From NCBI GenBank assembly GCA_046350935.1, contig JAXLZK010000004.1, forward strand, positions 62,001 through 126,000: 64,000 bases of DNA. Reading direction: 5' to 3'. Of the stretch, positions 41,464 to 50,732 are shown piece after piece; the first letter of the stretch is position 1; every line of letters starts with the position of its first letter. A model generated the notes under the pieces. That model searched no databases, had not been told where the DNA came from, and saw nothing but the letters and a program-made list of their open reading frames with translations. Origin of the DNA: Nitrobium sp046350935. Lineage in GTDB: Bacteria; Nitrospirota; Thermodesulfovibrionia; Thermodesulfovibrionales; Dissulfurispiraceae. The position numbers and the translations under genes were made by a program.

Positions 41464-41838
41464 ATGCTGCTTTCGGAATACTTCAAACCGGGGGGCAGGG
41501 GAGTGCTTGCCACCGCCGGTCCGGACGGAAAACCCAATGTCGCGCTCTATGCCGCACCGCAGGTGATCGATGAGGAGACGGTGGTGTGGGGGATGGGCGA
41601 TGGCCGCTCCTACGCCAATGTGCGGGTGAACCCCCATGCCGCCTACCTGTACATGACGCCAGGAGACGGACTCTCCGGCATCCGGCTTGAGCTCACCCTC
41701 GTCAGGACCGAGGATGCGGGTGAAATGCTCACGACGCTGAAGAAGACGGTCGCGGAGTGCACAAGTCCCGAAGCCGCCTCACTGATGAAGCACGTCGGCT
41801 ACTTCAAAGTGGTCGGGACACGGCCCCTCTCTGCATGA
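41464..41838 (+). CDS. Pyridoxamine-5'-phosphate-oxidase-like flavin-binding protein
   Basis: A 124-residue split-barrel protein of the PNPOx-like family: VLATAGPDGKPNVALYAAPQVIDEETV at the N-terminus (strands of the FMN-binding barrel), NVRVNPHAAYLYM in the middle. Such small proteins bind FMN, F420 or heme; the substrate is unknown. CAGGAGGCG is placed before the ATG. It follows modC by 33 bp, perhaps in the same operon. Confidence 0.75.
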   Translation: MLLSEYFKPGGRGVLATAGPDGKPNVALYAAPQVIDEETVVWGMGDGRSYANVRVNPHAAYLYMTPGDGLSGIRLELTLVRTEDAGEMLTTLKKTVAECTSPEAASLMKHVGYFKVVGTRPLSA

Positions 41839-41979
41839 GAGGCGGCATGCGCTCCCTGTCGTGCGCTGCGGCCGCCGCCCCCGGGAGCAGCAGGCAGGCA
41901 GCATCCCCGGCAGTGCGTGCTGCCGCAGGAGGGCGCTGCAGGGCATCCCGGCGTCGCGGCGTGCAGGAGCGGATCGGGA

Positions 41980-42417
41980 ATGGGTAAGCTCTTTCTGTTC
42001 GTCTTCATATTCTGCACAGGCATTGCCGCAGCGGTCCAGCCCTCCATCAACGGGCGGCTTGCCCGTAAAGTGGGGATCATCGAGAGCTCGTTCCTCTCCT
42101 TTGCGGTGGGCGCGTTGGCCCTCCTCATCCTCGTCCTGGTATCCGGACGGGGGAGCCTTCGGGGAATAGGGGAGGCGGCCTGGTGGGAACTGACCGGGGG
42201 CTTGCTGGGGGCCTTCTTTGTCTCCATGAGCATCGTCGCTGTCCCCCGCCTCGGTACTGCCGCGGTCATGGCGGCGGTGATTGCAGGTCAGTTGACTACG
42301 GGGCTCCTGATCGACCACTACGGGCTCTTCGGCTTCAGGACGTTCCCCCTGGATGCGCGGCGCCTCATCGGGGCGGTGCTGCTTCTTGCCGGCGCCCTTC
42401 TTATTTTCAGAAAATAG
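41980..42417 (+). CDS. DMT-superfamily small membrane transporter (YdcZ/DUF606-like)
   Basis: A 145-residue protein with about four or five helices (residues ~3-20, 33-55, 68-90, 95-112, 122-143). AVQPSINGRLARKVG near residue 16 and VSMSIVAVPRLGTAAVMAAVIAGQLTTGLLIDHYG split over residues ~78-112 are typical of DUF606 half-size transporters. Substrate unknown. A 140-bp gap without a clear gene precedes it. Confidence 0.75.
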   Translation: MGKLFLFVFIFCTGIAAAVQPSINGRLARKVGIIESSFLSFAVGALALLILVLVSGRGSLRGIGEAAWWELTGGLLGAFFVSMSIVAVPRLGTAAVMAAVIAGQLTTGLLIDHYGLFGFRTFPLDARRLIGAVLLLAGALLIFRK

Positions 42418-42438
42418 GGCGGCAAGCAGGCTCTGGGT

Positions 42439-42468
42439 TTGACTTTCGCCGGGTTGCTGTGCGATTAT
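42439..42468 (+). promoter_or_regulatory. Promoter for the FmdB-like zinc-ribbon gene
   Basis: TTGACT (42439-42444) and GATTAT (42463-42468) with 18 bp between; transcript start near 42476 and a leader of about 36 nt with GGAGGT before the ATG. Confidence 0.5.
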
Positions 42469-42511
42469 TAGGAAAGAAACATTCTGCGGCACGATCGAGG
42501 AGGTAGCAGCA

Positions 42512-42709
42512 ATGCCCATATATGAATATTCCTGTAAGAAGTGCAATGAGGTGTTTTCGGTGTTTCAGAGCATGAACGCCGGCGAGAAAGACACAAAGTG
42601 CCCCAAGTGCGGATCGAGCGATGTGGTCAAGAAGATCTCTTCGTTCAGTTGCTGCTCCCCTGCGGGCGGCGGCGCTGCGGCGCACGGGGGTTTCAGCGGA
42701 GGCGGCTGA
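42512..42709 (+). CDS. FmdB-family zinc-ribbon protein
   Basis: A 65-residue putative regulatory protein: MPIYEYSCKKCNEVFS opens the CxxC zinc ribbon, completed by CPKCGSSDVVKKIS. The tail is Gly/Ser/Ala-rich with a CC pair. The family is widespread in anaerobes; FmdB was first noted near formamide/formylmethanofuran genes, but function is unproven. Its transcript ends at a strong terminator 40 bp downstream. Confidence 0.85.
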   Translation: MPIYEYSCKKCNEVFSVFQSMNAGEKDTKCPKCGSSDVVKKISSFSCCSPAGGGAAAHGGFSGGG

Positions 42710-42751
42710 GGACCGTGCGGCTAAACGGTCCGTTTAGCAAAAAGAGGAACG

Positions 42752-42786
42752 AAAAAAGGGACGGCTGGAAGCCGTCCCTTTTTTTT
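42752..42786. terminator. Strong rho-independent terminator (bidirectional)
   Basis: GGGACGGC (42758-42765) pairs with GCCGTCCC (42771-42778) around TGGAA, flanked by six A on the left and eight T on the right, so it can work in both directions for the convergent fmdB-like and larB genes. A second palindrome CTAAACG-GTC-CGTTTAG lies at 42721-42737. Confidence 0.88.
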
Positions 42787-42811
42787 ACGGGGCAGGCGGG
42801 TCGCCTGACGC

Positions 42812-43555
42812 CTACTTGCTCCCCATCATGTTTATCTTGTGGGCCAGGCATCCGGCGCCGAAGCCGTTGTCGATGTTCACCACGGCCATGCCGGGCACAC
42901 AGGAATTCAGCATGGAGAAGAGGGCGGTAAGACCTCCCAGACTCGTCCCGTATCCCACGGACGTCGGGACCGCCACCACCGGCCTGTCGGTAAGGCCGCC
43001 CACCACCGAAGGGAGCGCCCCTTCCATCCCCGCCACCACGACGACCACCCGTGCCTGCTGCAGCATTTCCCGGCGGCTGAAGAGACGATGGATGCCGGCA
43101 ACCCCCACGTCGTAGAGCCGGTCCGTCGAGCTCCCGAGGAAGGAGGCCGTCACTTCCGCCTCTTCGGCTACGGGGATGTCGGAGGTGCCTGCTGAAACGA
43201 TGAGGACCGCGCCTTTCCTCCTCTTTCTTCCTCCGCAGGCGATCATCCCGGAGGCAGGGTAGTAGTCCGCCTCCTTGAGGCCCAGATCCCTGTGGATCTC
43301 TTCAGTCGCCCTGGTGATGAGGAAGCGTCCGCTTTTTTCGTACATGGAGCGGGCGATGGCGAGGACTTCCTCCTTCCTCTTGCTGCGGGCGTAGATGACT
43401 TCGGGGATGGTGCTCCTGAAGCCCCGGTGGTGGTCGACCTTGGCGAACTCGAGGTCCTCGAAAGGGAGGCTCTTGAGGACCTGCAGCGCCTTTTCCGTGG
43501 AAATTCTGCCCCTCTTGAAATCGTTGAGGAGGGCCTCTACCGTCTTAGTATCCAT
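42812..43555 (-). CDS. larB: Nickel-pincer cofactor biosynthesis protein LarB
   Basis: A 247-residue LarB, which carboxylates and hydrolyses nicotinic acid adenine dinucleotide in the first step of the nickel-pincer nucleotide pathway. The C-terminal PurE-like half shows VSAGTSDIPVAEEAEVTA, VVVAGMEGALPSVVGGL and GYGTSLGGLTALFSML; the N-terminal part has the FAKVDHHRG.R....EVIYARSK stretch. larC and larE are not nearby. The ATG at 43555 lies inside the end of gpsA (11-bp overlap). Confidence 0.9.
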   Translation of the reverse strand: MDTKTVEALLNDFKRGRISTEKALQVLKSLPFEDLEFAKVDHHRGFRSTIPEVIYARSKRKEEVLAIARSMYEKSGRFLITRATEEIHRDLGLKEADYYPASGMIACGGRKRRKGAVLIVSAGTSDIPVAEEAEVTASFLGSSTDRLYDVGVAGIHRLFSRREMLQQARVVVVVAGMEGALPSVVGGLTDRPVVAVPTSVGYGTSLGGLTALFSMLNSCVPGMAVVNIDNGFGAGCLAHKINMMGSK

Positions 43556-44551
43556 CAAACTCGGACTTGAGGGAGCGGTTCATGAGCGCCTTCACCGCCT
43601 CGATGGGGGGTTTGTCCTTGTAAAGAGTAAGATAGACCTGCTCGATAATGGGCATGTCGATTCCCTGCCTCCGGGAGAGCTCGAAAGCGGACTGGGTGGT
43701 GGTGATCCCCTCGGCCACGGAAGGCGTCCGGCTTACGATCTCCGCAAGCCGTATTCCCTGCCCCAGCTTATACCCCACGGTGTAGTTCCGCGAAAGCGGA
43801 CCGGTGCAGGTCAGTACAAGGTCGCCGAGGCCGCTTAACCCGGAAAAAGTGACGATCTTGGCATGCAGGCTGATACCCAGACGGGCGATTTCGGAGATAC
43901 CGCGTGTGATGAGGGCCGCCCGTGCGTCATGGCCGAGGCCCAGGCCATCCCCGATGCCCGAGGCGATGGCAATGACATTTTTCAGTGCGCCGCCGATTTC
44001 CACCCCGACGATATCGTTGTGCGTGTAGACCCTGAAGTAGTCCGTATTGAAAAGCTCCTGCAGCAGGAGAGCAGTCTTCTGGTCCTCCACCGCAAGGGTG
44101 ACCGCGGTAGGCAGCTTTGCGATCACCTCCCGGGCAAAGCTCGGTCCCGAAAGGGCGGAGACGGGTCTGTCGAGCATTTCTTTCAGGATCATCGAGGGAG
44201 TGAGCAGCGTCCCGATCTCGATGCCTTTCGAGGCGCTGACGACGAGGGCGTCGTCTTTGACATGCTCGGCGACTTTACCGAAAACCGCGCGGATGTGCTG
44301 TGTCGGGACCGCGTTGATGATATAGCGGGCATGGGCCACGGCTTCGTGGAGGTCCCCGGTGGCGTTGAGGTCCTTGCAGAGGGTTCGCCCGGAAGGTGAC
44401 GGGGTTTTCCTTACTTTTCCCGATCTGCTCCCAGGCCCTCCTCGTATGCCCAGAGCACGACGCCGTAACCTTTTTCGGCGAGCAGTGACGCGAGGGTGGT
44501 CCCCCAACCGCCCGCTCCTATAACTGCTATATATCCGGTGGGGTATTTCAT
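43545..44551 (-). pseudogene. gpsA: NAD(P)H-dependent glycerol-3-phosphate dehydrogenase, frameshifted
   Basis: GpsA reduces dihydroxyacetone phosphate to glycerol-3-phosphate for phospholipids. The start ATG at 44551 opens YIAVIGAGGWGTTLASLLAEKG (Rossmann loop) but that frame stops at 44411. The rest (INAVPTQHIR, SASKGIE, LSGPSFAREV, GVEIGGALKNVIAIASG, GLSGLGDLVLTCTG) is in another frame, ending at 43545. Homology steps through all three frames: EEGL, then EQIGKSKENPVTF, then RTLCKDLNATGDL. Removing one G from each of two GGG runs (about 44440 and 44396) restores a continuous protein. Either a recent pseudogene or two homopolymer sequence errors; since the enzyme is usually important, errors are quite possible. 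Confidence 0.82.
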
Positions 44552-45059
44552 AAGCTTACACTATACCATACCAAAAACCCCTTTGCGCAGTAAATTTGAA
44601 CGTATCAAAGTCGCCATGAAAACACAAGGCTCTCAAGCCTGCTGCATGCCGTCCGGTCTTGAGGGAATTTTTCTGAATACGTACTGATCTGATCGGAAGA
44701 ACTGCTCATACTGTATCAGCTTTTTCCACGATAAAGCCCCCAATAAAGTGCTATATAAAAATATAATACTTATAATGAGCTTATAATGGATAGATGCCTC
44801 AAGATTGGAACATAGCAATATCGTGGTGCCTACAGAAAAATTGCTTCTGACACTCAGAATGGTGTATGTTTAACTATTGCACGTAAAGAGCAATTTTAAT
44901 TAAGCATTTTTCAATGGAATCTATGCGCTCTCTACGCTCATATGCCTATACGCTATACACGAATCACGAACTAACGGATCATACGGAGGCGGAAGTTGAT
45001 CAGGGAAAAGACAGTTTTTCAGAAAGCGTGCCTTCAGGTGCTTATTTCTTTTTCTCACC
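44552..45059. other. AT-rich boundary region before the Rhs island
   Basis: A 508-bp stretch with a marked drop in GC and no supported gene. It contains AT-rich runs with several TATAAT-like strings (around 44750-44785) and short ORFs without family features. It marks the transition from core genes to the horizontally acquired Rhs locus. TTGAACGTATCAA near 44595 resembles an FNR box but has the wrong spacing. Confidence 0.5.
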
Positions 45060-48000
45060 ATGCTTATCTTCTTCATTTCTTCACTCCCCGCTTATGCCCT
45101 TATGCCCGATCCCCGCGGACAGGCCGAACCGTCCGGAGTAGTCTCCGGGCCGTTCGGCGACCACACGGACGTTTATAGTTGGGGGAGCGCCGGAGGCAAT
45201 GCCCTGACCATTTTTGGGCAACACGCCTATTACGGTGTCGGCCCCGGCGTGTGCGATAGGACACTAACAGGCTATTCCGAACCGATGACCAATGTTATTC
45301 CTGAAGGCTTTCAGGTTATCGGAGGCAGGGTGAGCATCACGTATGCCAATGTCTGTGGGCAAGACATTTTTTGGGCATACGGCGAAGATGTTTTCATGGT
45401 TTGGGAATCACCCCAGCCGGACACCTTAGGTGACCAATGCAACAGCACCTCGATGGGCTCATCGGCGAATCTTCAGAGCGGCAATCTGTATCATGCCCAG
45501 GCAGTGGGGGGCATCACCTTCTCCTACAACAGTCTGGATTCATACACGGGGCCTCTGGGGAAAGGATGGACGCATCACTACAACTCCGCCATCCTTCCTC
45601 AAGGGGATGGAAGCCTTATTTTCAAACGGGAGGACGGCAGCACCATCTCCTTCAGGAGCTCACACGGAGTCTTCTATCCTGATGCACAGAGCGGAGACAC
45701 CTCGCAGATTGCGAAGAACGAAGACGGTACATACACCCGGATTCTGAAAGACGGCAGCCGGCATACCTATAACTGGTCGGGCAGCCTTGCAACCATCAAA
45801 GATTTAAACGGCAACACCACGGAGTTCTCTTACAGCGGGGGACGCCTGAGCGGCATAGCCGGCCCCACCGGCAGGACAATAAGCATCTCCACGACAGACG
45901 GCAGAATCTCCTCAATGACGGATAGCAGTGACAGGACATACCGGTTCGCCTATACGGCAGGCAACCTAAGTTCTCTCACCGACCCTGAAGGGGGTAGCTG
46001 GAGCTATACCTACGATACGGCGGGCAGGATGCTCACGAAAACAGACCCCGGCGGCTATACCACCACCTATGGCTACGACACCGCGGGGAGACTTATCACC
46101 TCCACCGATCCGGAAGGCAAAGTCAAAAGCATCATCTATGACAGTGCCAACGCCAACGCCACCGTCACCGAAAAAGACGGGGGCGTTTGGGTGCATCACT
46201 ACGACAACACTCTCAATGTACCTCTGGAGGTAACCGACCCGCAGGGCAATGCGACGCGGTATACCTATGATGCAAGCAGGAACCTCCTGTCCGTGACCGA
46301 GCCGGGAGGGGGCACCACCGCATACACCTATGATACAAGAGGCAATATGACCTCGCTCACCGACTCCTCGGGCGCAATCACCGCCTATCAGTACAACGAT
46401 TTCAGTCAGGTCACCCGGATGAGCGGCCCCCAGGGCACCACCACGTACGCCTATGATGCAAAGGGCAACATGACCTCGGCAACCGACCCTTCAGGGGCGA
46501 CCATCACCTATACGTACGACGAAAAAGGGAACATGATCTCCCTCACCACTGCCGATGCCCTTACCACCTCCTTCACCTACGACCCGTACGGGAACGTGCA
46601 GAGCGTGACAGACCCCGCGGGGGCAGTCATCTCTTTTGCCTACGATAGCGCAGGGAACCCGAGGAGCCAGACCGACAGTCTGGGCAACACCACGCAGTTC
46701 GACTACGACAGCTTAAACCGGCTGATAAAAGTGACCGACCCCGGGGGAAACACCACCACCTACACCTATGATGCCAACGGCAACAGGATCTCCGTCACCG
46801 ATGCCAACGGCGCTCTTACCCGGTATGAGTATAACTACAAGGGACAGGCAACAAAGGTAACCGATTCCCTGGGAGGCATTACCACATACGCCTATGGAGG
46901 GAGCGGGTGCGCCACATGCGGCGGAAACGGGGGAGTGGACAAGCTCACCTCGATTATCGACGCCGCAGGGAATACCACCACCTATGAGTATGACACCCTG
47001 GGAAGACTTACCAAAGAGACCGATCACTCGGGTAACAGCATCATCTATAGCTATGATGCAAGGGGGAACATGACCGCTAAGACGGATGCCTCCGGTGTGA
47101 CCGTTGTCTATGCCTATGATGCGGTGAACCGGCTGACTTCCGTTGCGTTCCCCGATACAACGCAGAACATTTCCTACACCTATGATACGGCAGGCAGGGT
47201 CTTGCAGCTGGCCGATCCCACGGGTGACACCCTCTATACCTATGACGGAGCGGGCAGGGTACTGAGCGAGACGAAACAGACCGGAGGAGGGTTGCTCTTT
47301 GTCACCCGCTACGCCTACACCGCGGGCGGAAGCCTCTCCTCGATCACCTACCCTGAGGGAAGGGCCGTGATCTACCGCCAGGATGCGGCGGGAAGAACAG
47401 TCCAGGTAACCCAGAGCAAGGACGGCATCGAAAAAGACGTCCTCTCCTCCATCACCTATTCCGCAAATGGGGCAGTCTCCTCCCAGACCCACGGAAACGG
47501 CATAGTGACCACAAAGAGCTACGACGCGAACGGCGCATTAGGCTCCTTCTCCGTGGGGAGCCTCAAGCTCCTGAGTTATGGAAGGGACAGGGCGGGAAAT
47601 ATCACCGCCGTTACCGACCTCCTTGAGCCCTCAAAGAACAAAACCTTCATCTACGATGCCCTCTATCGTCTCACCAGAGCGATAGGTCCGTGGGGCACCC
47701 TTGAGTATGCTTATGATCCGGTGGGCAACCGGACAGCGGAGACCTCGACGGCAGGCATGACCTCCTACGCATACACTGCAAACAAGCTCATGACGAGCAT
47801 GGGGGCAAAGAGCTTCGTTTTTGAGTACGACGCAAATGGCAATGCCGCGGTGGAAAACCAGAGGCAATATATCTATAATCAGAACCAGAGGCTGATCCGG
47901 GCAATGGAGGGCGGCAGAGTGCTGGGAGAATACCTCTACAACGGCAATGGACAGAGGGCGAAAAAGACCGTGGAAGGCAGCACCATCCATTTCCTGTACG

Positions 48001-48137
48001 ACCAATGGGGAAACCTCATCGGAGAGGCGGATGCCCAGGGCACGCCCGTGACGGAGTATATCTGGCTGGGCAGCACCCCATCGCACGAGTGGACGTCCGC
48101 AAAGACAGCGCCCCTCCCGTCACCTCCTTTGAAGTAG
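45060..48137 (+). CDS. Rhs/YD-repeat protein, N-terminal and repeat portion (frameshifted 3' end)
   Basis: A 1025-codon frame. A short Sec-like signal (MLIFFISSLPAYA; an open but start-less extension lies upstream) is followed by a ~130-residue unique region and an Rhs entry domain (NLQSGNLYHAQ, GKGWTHHYNS). From about residue 190 on come some 30 YD repeats (forms of YDxxGRLxxxTDPxG), which build the hollow cocoon that encloses Rhs toxins. The frame ends at 48137 on an out-of-frame tail; the true continuation lies one base back, as a 4-C run at 48076-48079 breaks the frame (GSTP then IARVDV). Exported or surface polymorphic-toxin delivery protein; no VgrG/PAAR or T6SS genes are seen nearby. 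Confidence 0.85.
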   Translation: MLIFFISSLPAYALMPDPRGQAEPSGVVSGPFGDHTDVYSWGSAGGNALTIFGQHAYYGVGPGVCDRTLTGYSEPMTNVIPEGFQVIGGRVSITYANVCGQDIFWAYGEDVFMVWESPQPDTLGDQCNSTSMGSSANLQSGNLYHAQAVGGITFSYNSLDSYTGPLGKGWTHHYNSAILPQGDGSLIFKREDGSTISFRSSHGVFYPDAQSGDTSQIAKNEDGTYTRILKDGSRHTYNWSGSLATIKDLNGNTTEFSYSGGRLSGIAGPTGRTISISTTDGRISSMTDSSDRTYRFAYTAGNLSSLTDPEGGSWSYTYDTAGRMLTKTDPGGYTTTYGYDTAGRLITSTDPEGKVKSIIYDSANANATVTEKDGGVWVHHYDNTLNVPLEVTDPQGNATRYTYDASRNLLSVTEPGGGTTAYTYDTRGNMTSLTDSSGAITAYQYNDFSQVTRMSGPQGTTTYAYDAKGNMTSATDPSGATITYTYDEKGNMISLTTADALTTSFTYDPYGNVQSVTDPAGAVISFAYDSAGNPRSQTDSLGNTTQFDYDSLNRLIKVTDPGGNTTTYTYDANGNRISVTDANGALTRYEYNYKGQATKVTDSLGGITTYAYGGSGCATCGGNGGVDKLTSIIDAAGNTTTYEYDTLGRLTKETDHSGNSIIYSYDARGNMTAKTDASGVTVVYAYDAVNRLTSVAFPDTTQNISYTYDTAGRVLQLADPTGDTLYTYDGAGRVLSETKQTGGGLLFVTRYAYTAGGSLSSITYPEGRAVIYRQDAAGRTVQVTQSKDGIEKDVLSSITYSANGAVSSQTHGNGIVTTKSYDANGALGSFSVGSLKLLSYGRDRAGNITAVTDLLEPSKNKTFIYDALYRLTRAIGPWGTLEYAYDPVGNRTAETSTAGMTSYAYTANKLMTSMGAKSFVFEYDANGNAAVENQRQYIYNQNQRLIRAMEGGRVLGEYLYNGNGQRAKKTVEGSTIHFLYDQWGNLIGEADAQGTPVTEYIWLGSTPSHEWTSAKTAPLPSPPLK

Positions 48138-50125
48138 GGGGCCCCTCGTACCAGGCAGGAAGTATTCTCTACGTAGGCGGAACGACATCTTTTTCCCTCT
48201 CCGCCACGGATACCGGAAGCGGAGTACAGGGGAGCGAGTATGCGGTGGATGGGGGAAGTTACTCACGGTATGCCGGCTCCTTCTCCCTCTCTTCTTTTGG
48301 AGAAGGGGAGCACATTCTCACGTACCGTTCCACGGATAATGTCGCAAACACCGAGCCTGAAAAGAGCCTCAGCGTCATCCTGGACAGGACCGCTCCGGCG
48401 ACCATCATCACCGCAAGCGACCCCCTTTCGGAGGGAGGCATCACCACCGTCTCCCCTGCGATCCGGTTTCAATTCCTCTCTACGGACGGGGGATCCGGCG
48501 TCAAGGACATCTCCTACCGCATCGATGGAGGGGCCTGGAACACCTACACCGGAGGGTTCAGCCTCACGGGGGCAGGGGGCCATACCATAGGGTACAGGGC
48601 AGTGGACAATATGGGGAATGAGGAACAGGAAAAGAGCGCCACCGTAAGGCTGGTGGAGCTTTCCGTCACAAAGAGCATATCCTCCCGGCCGGTGGTCCTT
48701 GCCGGGGCATGGGGGGACAAGAAAACAACGGAAGCCGCTCTCAACACCCTGGCTTCTTTCCTGAACAGTTCCGGGTATTCCTATTCGCTCCCCTCCACCG
48801 AACAGGAGTTCAAGGAGCTCCTCAGGGCCGGAAGGCACACCACCTATCTGCTGGTGGACTTTGACGAGGAGGAGCTCATGGACGAGCTTAAGGGGGCGGT
48901 GCACTACGGGGATGGCCTGGTGTACGTAAAGACAAAGGCGGACGATGAGCATGACCTTTCGGAACTCTTTGGGGTACAATTCAAGGGCATGAGCACCAAT
49001 AAGGACATGGAAGTGAGCTTTGTGCAAAGCGAGCTGGGCGGGACCATGACGCTCAGAAGCAGTGGCAAGGCGGTGAAAACCGCTCTCACCTCCTCCGCGG
49101 CAAAAGGGCTCGGCACCGTAAAGGACAAAAAGGAGAGCTATCCTGTGGTGGTGTCCTCGCAGTACGGCAGGGGGAAAACAGTGCTTTTTGCCTTTGACCT
49201 TCTTGCCTCCAGCGACCAGGGCACGGTCTCCTCCCTGCTTACCAATGCCCTTGGCTTTGTTGCCCCTTCAGAGCCGCAGGTGAGGGCGCTGGGAGAGGTG
49301 CCGTTGCTCATCACCCTTCAGAACAGTGCAGAGCCGGCCGATGTGCAGGTGACAGAAACAGTGCCTTCGGATACGGGGGTCGAATCCATAGTCCCTGATG
49401 CAGCGCAAACGGGAAGCGGCATGGAGTGGAGCAGCGCTCTTTCGGGCAATCAGGACATGAGCTTCGAGTACTCCCTTGTCCTGCCTGACAGGGCAGGCAG
49501 CTACCGGACGGAGACGGAAGTGCGGTATGGCAATGGAGGGGAGTATCGCCTCTATGGGCAGTATGCTTTGGACATCAGTGTGACGCAGGGCTCCACGGAG
49601 CTGCTGGAAGAGGTACTGACTGCTCTGCAAGGCCTTGTCCTTTCAAGCAAGAAGGACACCGAGAGGGTGAACGAGGCACTGGAGGAACTCGGAGACGTGG
49701 AGCGGGAAGCCTCGGGCAGGAAGGAGGCGGAAAAGAACATCGGGAGGATCACGGAGGCGCTCAAGGAGCTCAGCGAAGTGTCCGCTGACGTGGACTCCGT
49801 CAGGACGAAGCTGGAGGAGCTCTTAAAGGTGTGGCAGGGCAAGTGGAGTGCCCTTCCCGAAGAGGGGAAGAAAGACAAGGAGGAGAAAGACAAAGAGAAG
49901 GGAAAGGAGCATTCCTCTTTGCTCAAGGGCAGGAAGTCGGTGCTGGTGGCATCCCTGGGCTCTCTTTCGGGGCTTCTGAACGCAGCGCCTGCAGAGGAAG
50001 CGATGTACTTCTACCACACCGATCATCTGGGGACGCCGATCCTGATGACGGATGAGAGGGGGAGAAGGTGTGGGAGGCGGAGTTCATGCCCTTCGGGGAG
50101 GCGTACTCGATCACCGGCACGGTAG
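48080..50125 (+). pseudogene. Rhs protein, middle portion with Ig-like, amidotransferase-like and coiled-coil segments
   Basis: Continuation of the Rhs gene after the first frameshift. In order: two OmpL47/Ig-like beta repeats (APPVTSFEVGGPSYQAG..., DRTAPATIITASDPL...) with the motif GEHILTYRSTDNVAN and GGHTIGYRAVDNMGN; a ~200-residue alpha/beta segment resembling class I amidotransferase/ThuA-like folds (TTYLLVDFDEEELMDEL, VVVSSQYGRGKTVLFAFDLL); a beta domain; a ~120-residue coiled coil ending in a KDKEEKDKEKGKEH tract; then the Rhs core motif MYFYHTDHLGTPILMTDERG. Reading breaks at a 5-G run (50058-50062). Interrupting the YD shell with these modules before the core is unusual. Confidence 0.75.
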
Positions 50126-50248
50126 AAACAACCTCCGCTTCCTGGGGCAGTACTACGATGCGGAGACGGGACTGCACCAGAACGGGCATAGGGAGTATAA
50201 AGCAGAGGTGGGGCGTTATATTGAAGGAGATCCGATTGGGTTTGCAGG
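49717..50248 (+). repeat. Rhs core segment, copy 1 of a 3.6-kb-spaced duplication
   Basis: Nearly identical to 53317-53845 (offset 3600 at the left end, 3597 at the right). The repeat begins abruptly at CAGGAAGGAGGCGG and ends at GGGTTTGCAGG, just where the two variable tips diverge. It encodes the coiled coil, the HTDHLGTP core and GDPIGFAG. Confidence 0.9.
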
Positions 50249-50732
50249 TGGTATTAATCTTTTTGCATATGTCGGTAACAATCCGATGATGTTTATTGAT
50301 CCGTTGGGACTCATACTCACCAATGCCCAGGTAGCTAATATAATTTTTAATGAAACGAGATCGTTTTCAGGGGATCGCGTATTTGAGGCACGATTGAATA
50401 TTGCCCATGCAATTATAAACGGAGATAATGCATTGGGCGACAGAAGGCCAGTGACAGCGCCAACAACTGCAACAGTCCCTCAGAGTGAGCAAGCTACATA
50501 TCAGCAAATTCAGTTCGCTGTGGAGTTAGCGCGCTTTCAGCAGACAGAAGGAGGCATTGATCCTACAAATGGAGCTATGAATTTTAATTTCCGCAATAAC
50601 GATTCAACCTCACCTTTCTATGGGTTGCCGGTACAGACACATGTAGGCCCACTGAATAATAGCTACACTGGTGGCGGGCTGAACAGCACAGGCGTGTGGG
50701 CTAACACATACGGGAGGTGTAATGGTCGATGA
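50052..50732 (+). pseudogene. Rhs C-terminal core and variable toxin tip (cell-wall-hydrolase-like)
   Basis: Third frame of the Rhs gene. After the core (LGQYYDAETGLHQNG, VGRYIEGDPIGFAGG, FIDPLGL), the tip starts at about 50320. The tip (~135 residues, AT-richer) reads ANIIFNETRSFSG..., ARLNIAHAIINGDNALGDRR, AVELARFQQTEGGIDPTNGA, and ends NSTGVWANTYGRC. The NEtR...A..IiNG pattern recalls SleB-like cell-wall hydrolases (N-E-A-R..A..ViLNR), so a peptidoglycan-cleaving effector is my guess. Two upstream breaks (5-G run 50058-50062, 3-A run 50126-50128) put it out of frame with the rest. Its stop overlaps the next gene by 4 bp. Confidence 0.65.

Noticed and set aside
44595..44607. TTGAACGTATCAA as an FNR box upstream of gpsA
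   Set aside because: Only five bases lie between TTGA and TCAA; FNR-type sites need six.
44552..45059. tRNA gene or attachment site at the left border of the Rhs island
   Set aside because: No tRNA-like cloverleaf, T-loop motif or direct repeat matching the right border was found by eye.
48070..48085. Programmed -1 frameshift at the first Rhs break
   Set aside because: The heptamer C-ACC-CCA is not a canonical X-XXY-YYZ slippery site and no clear stimulatory structure follows; a base loss in the C-run is simpler.
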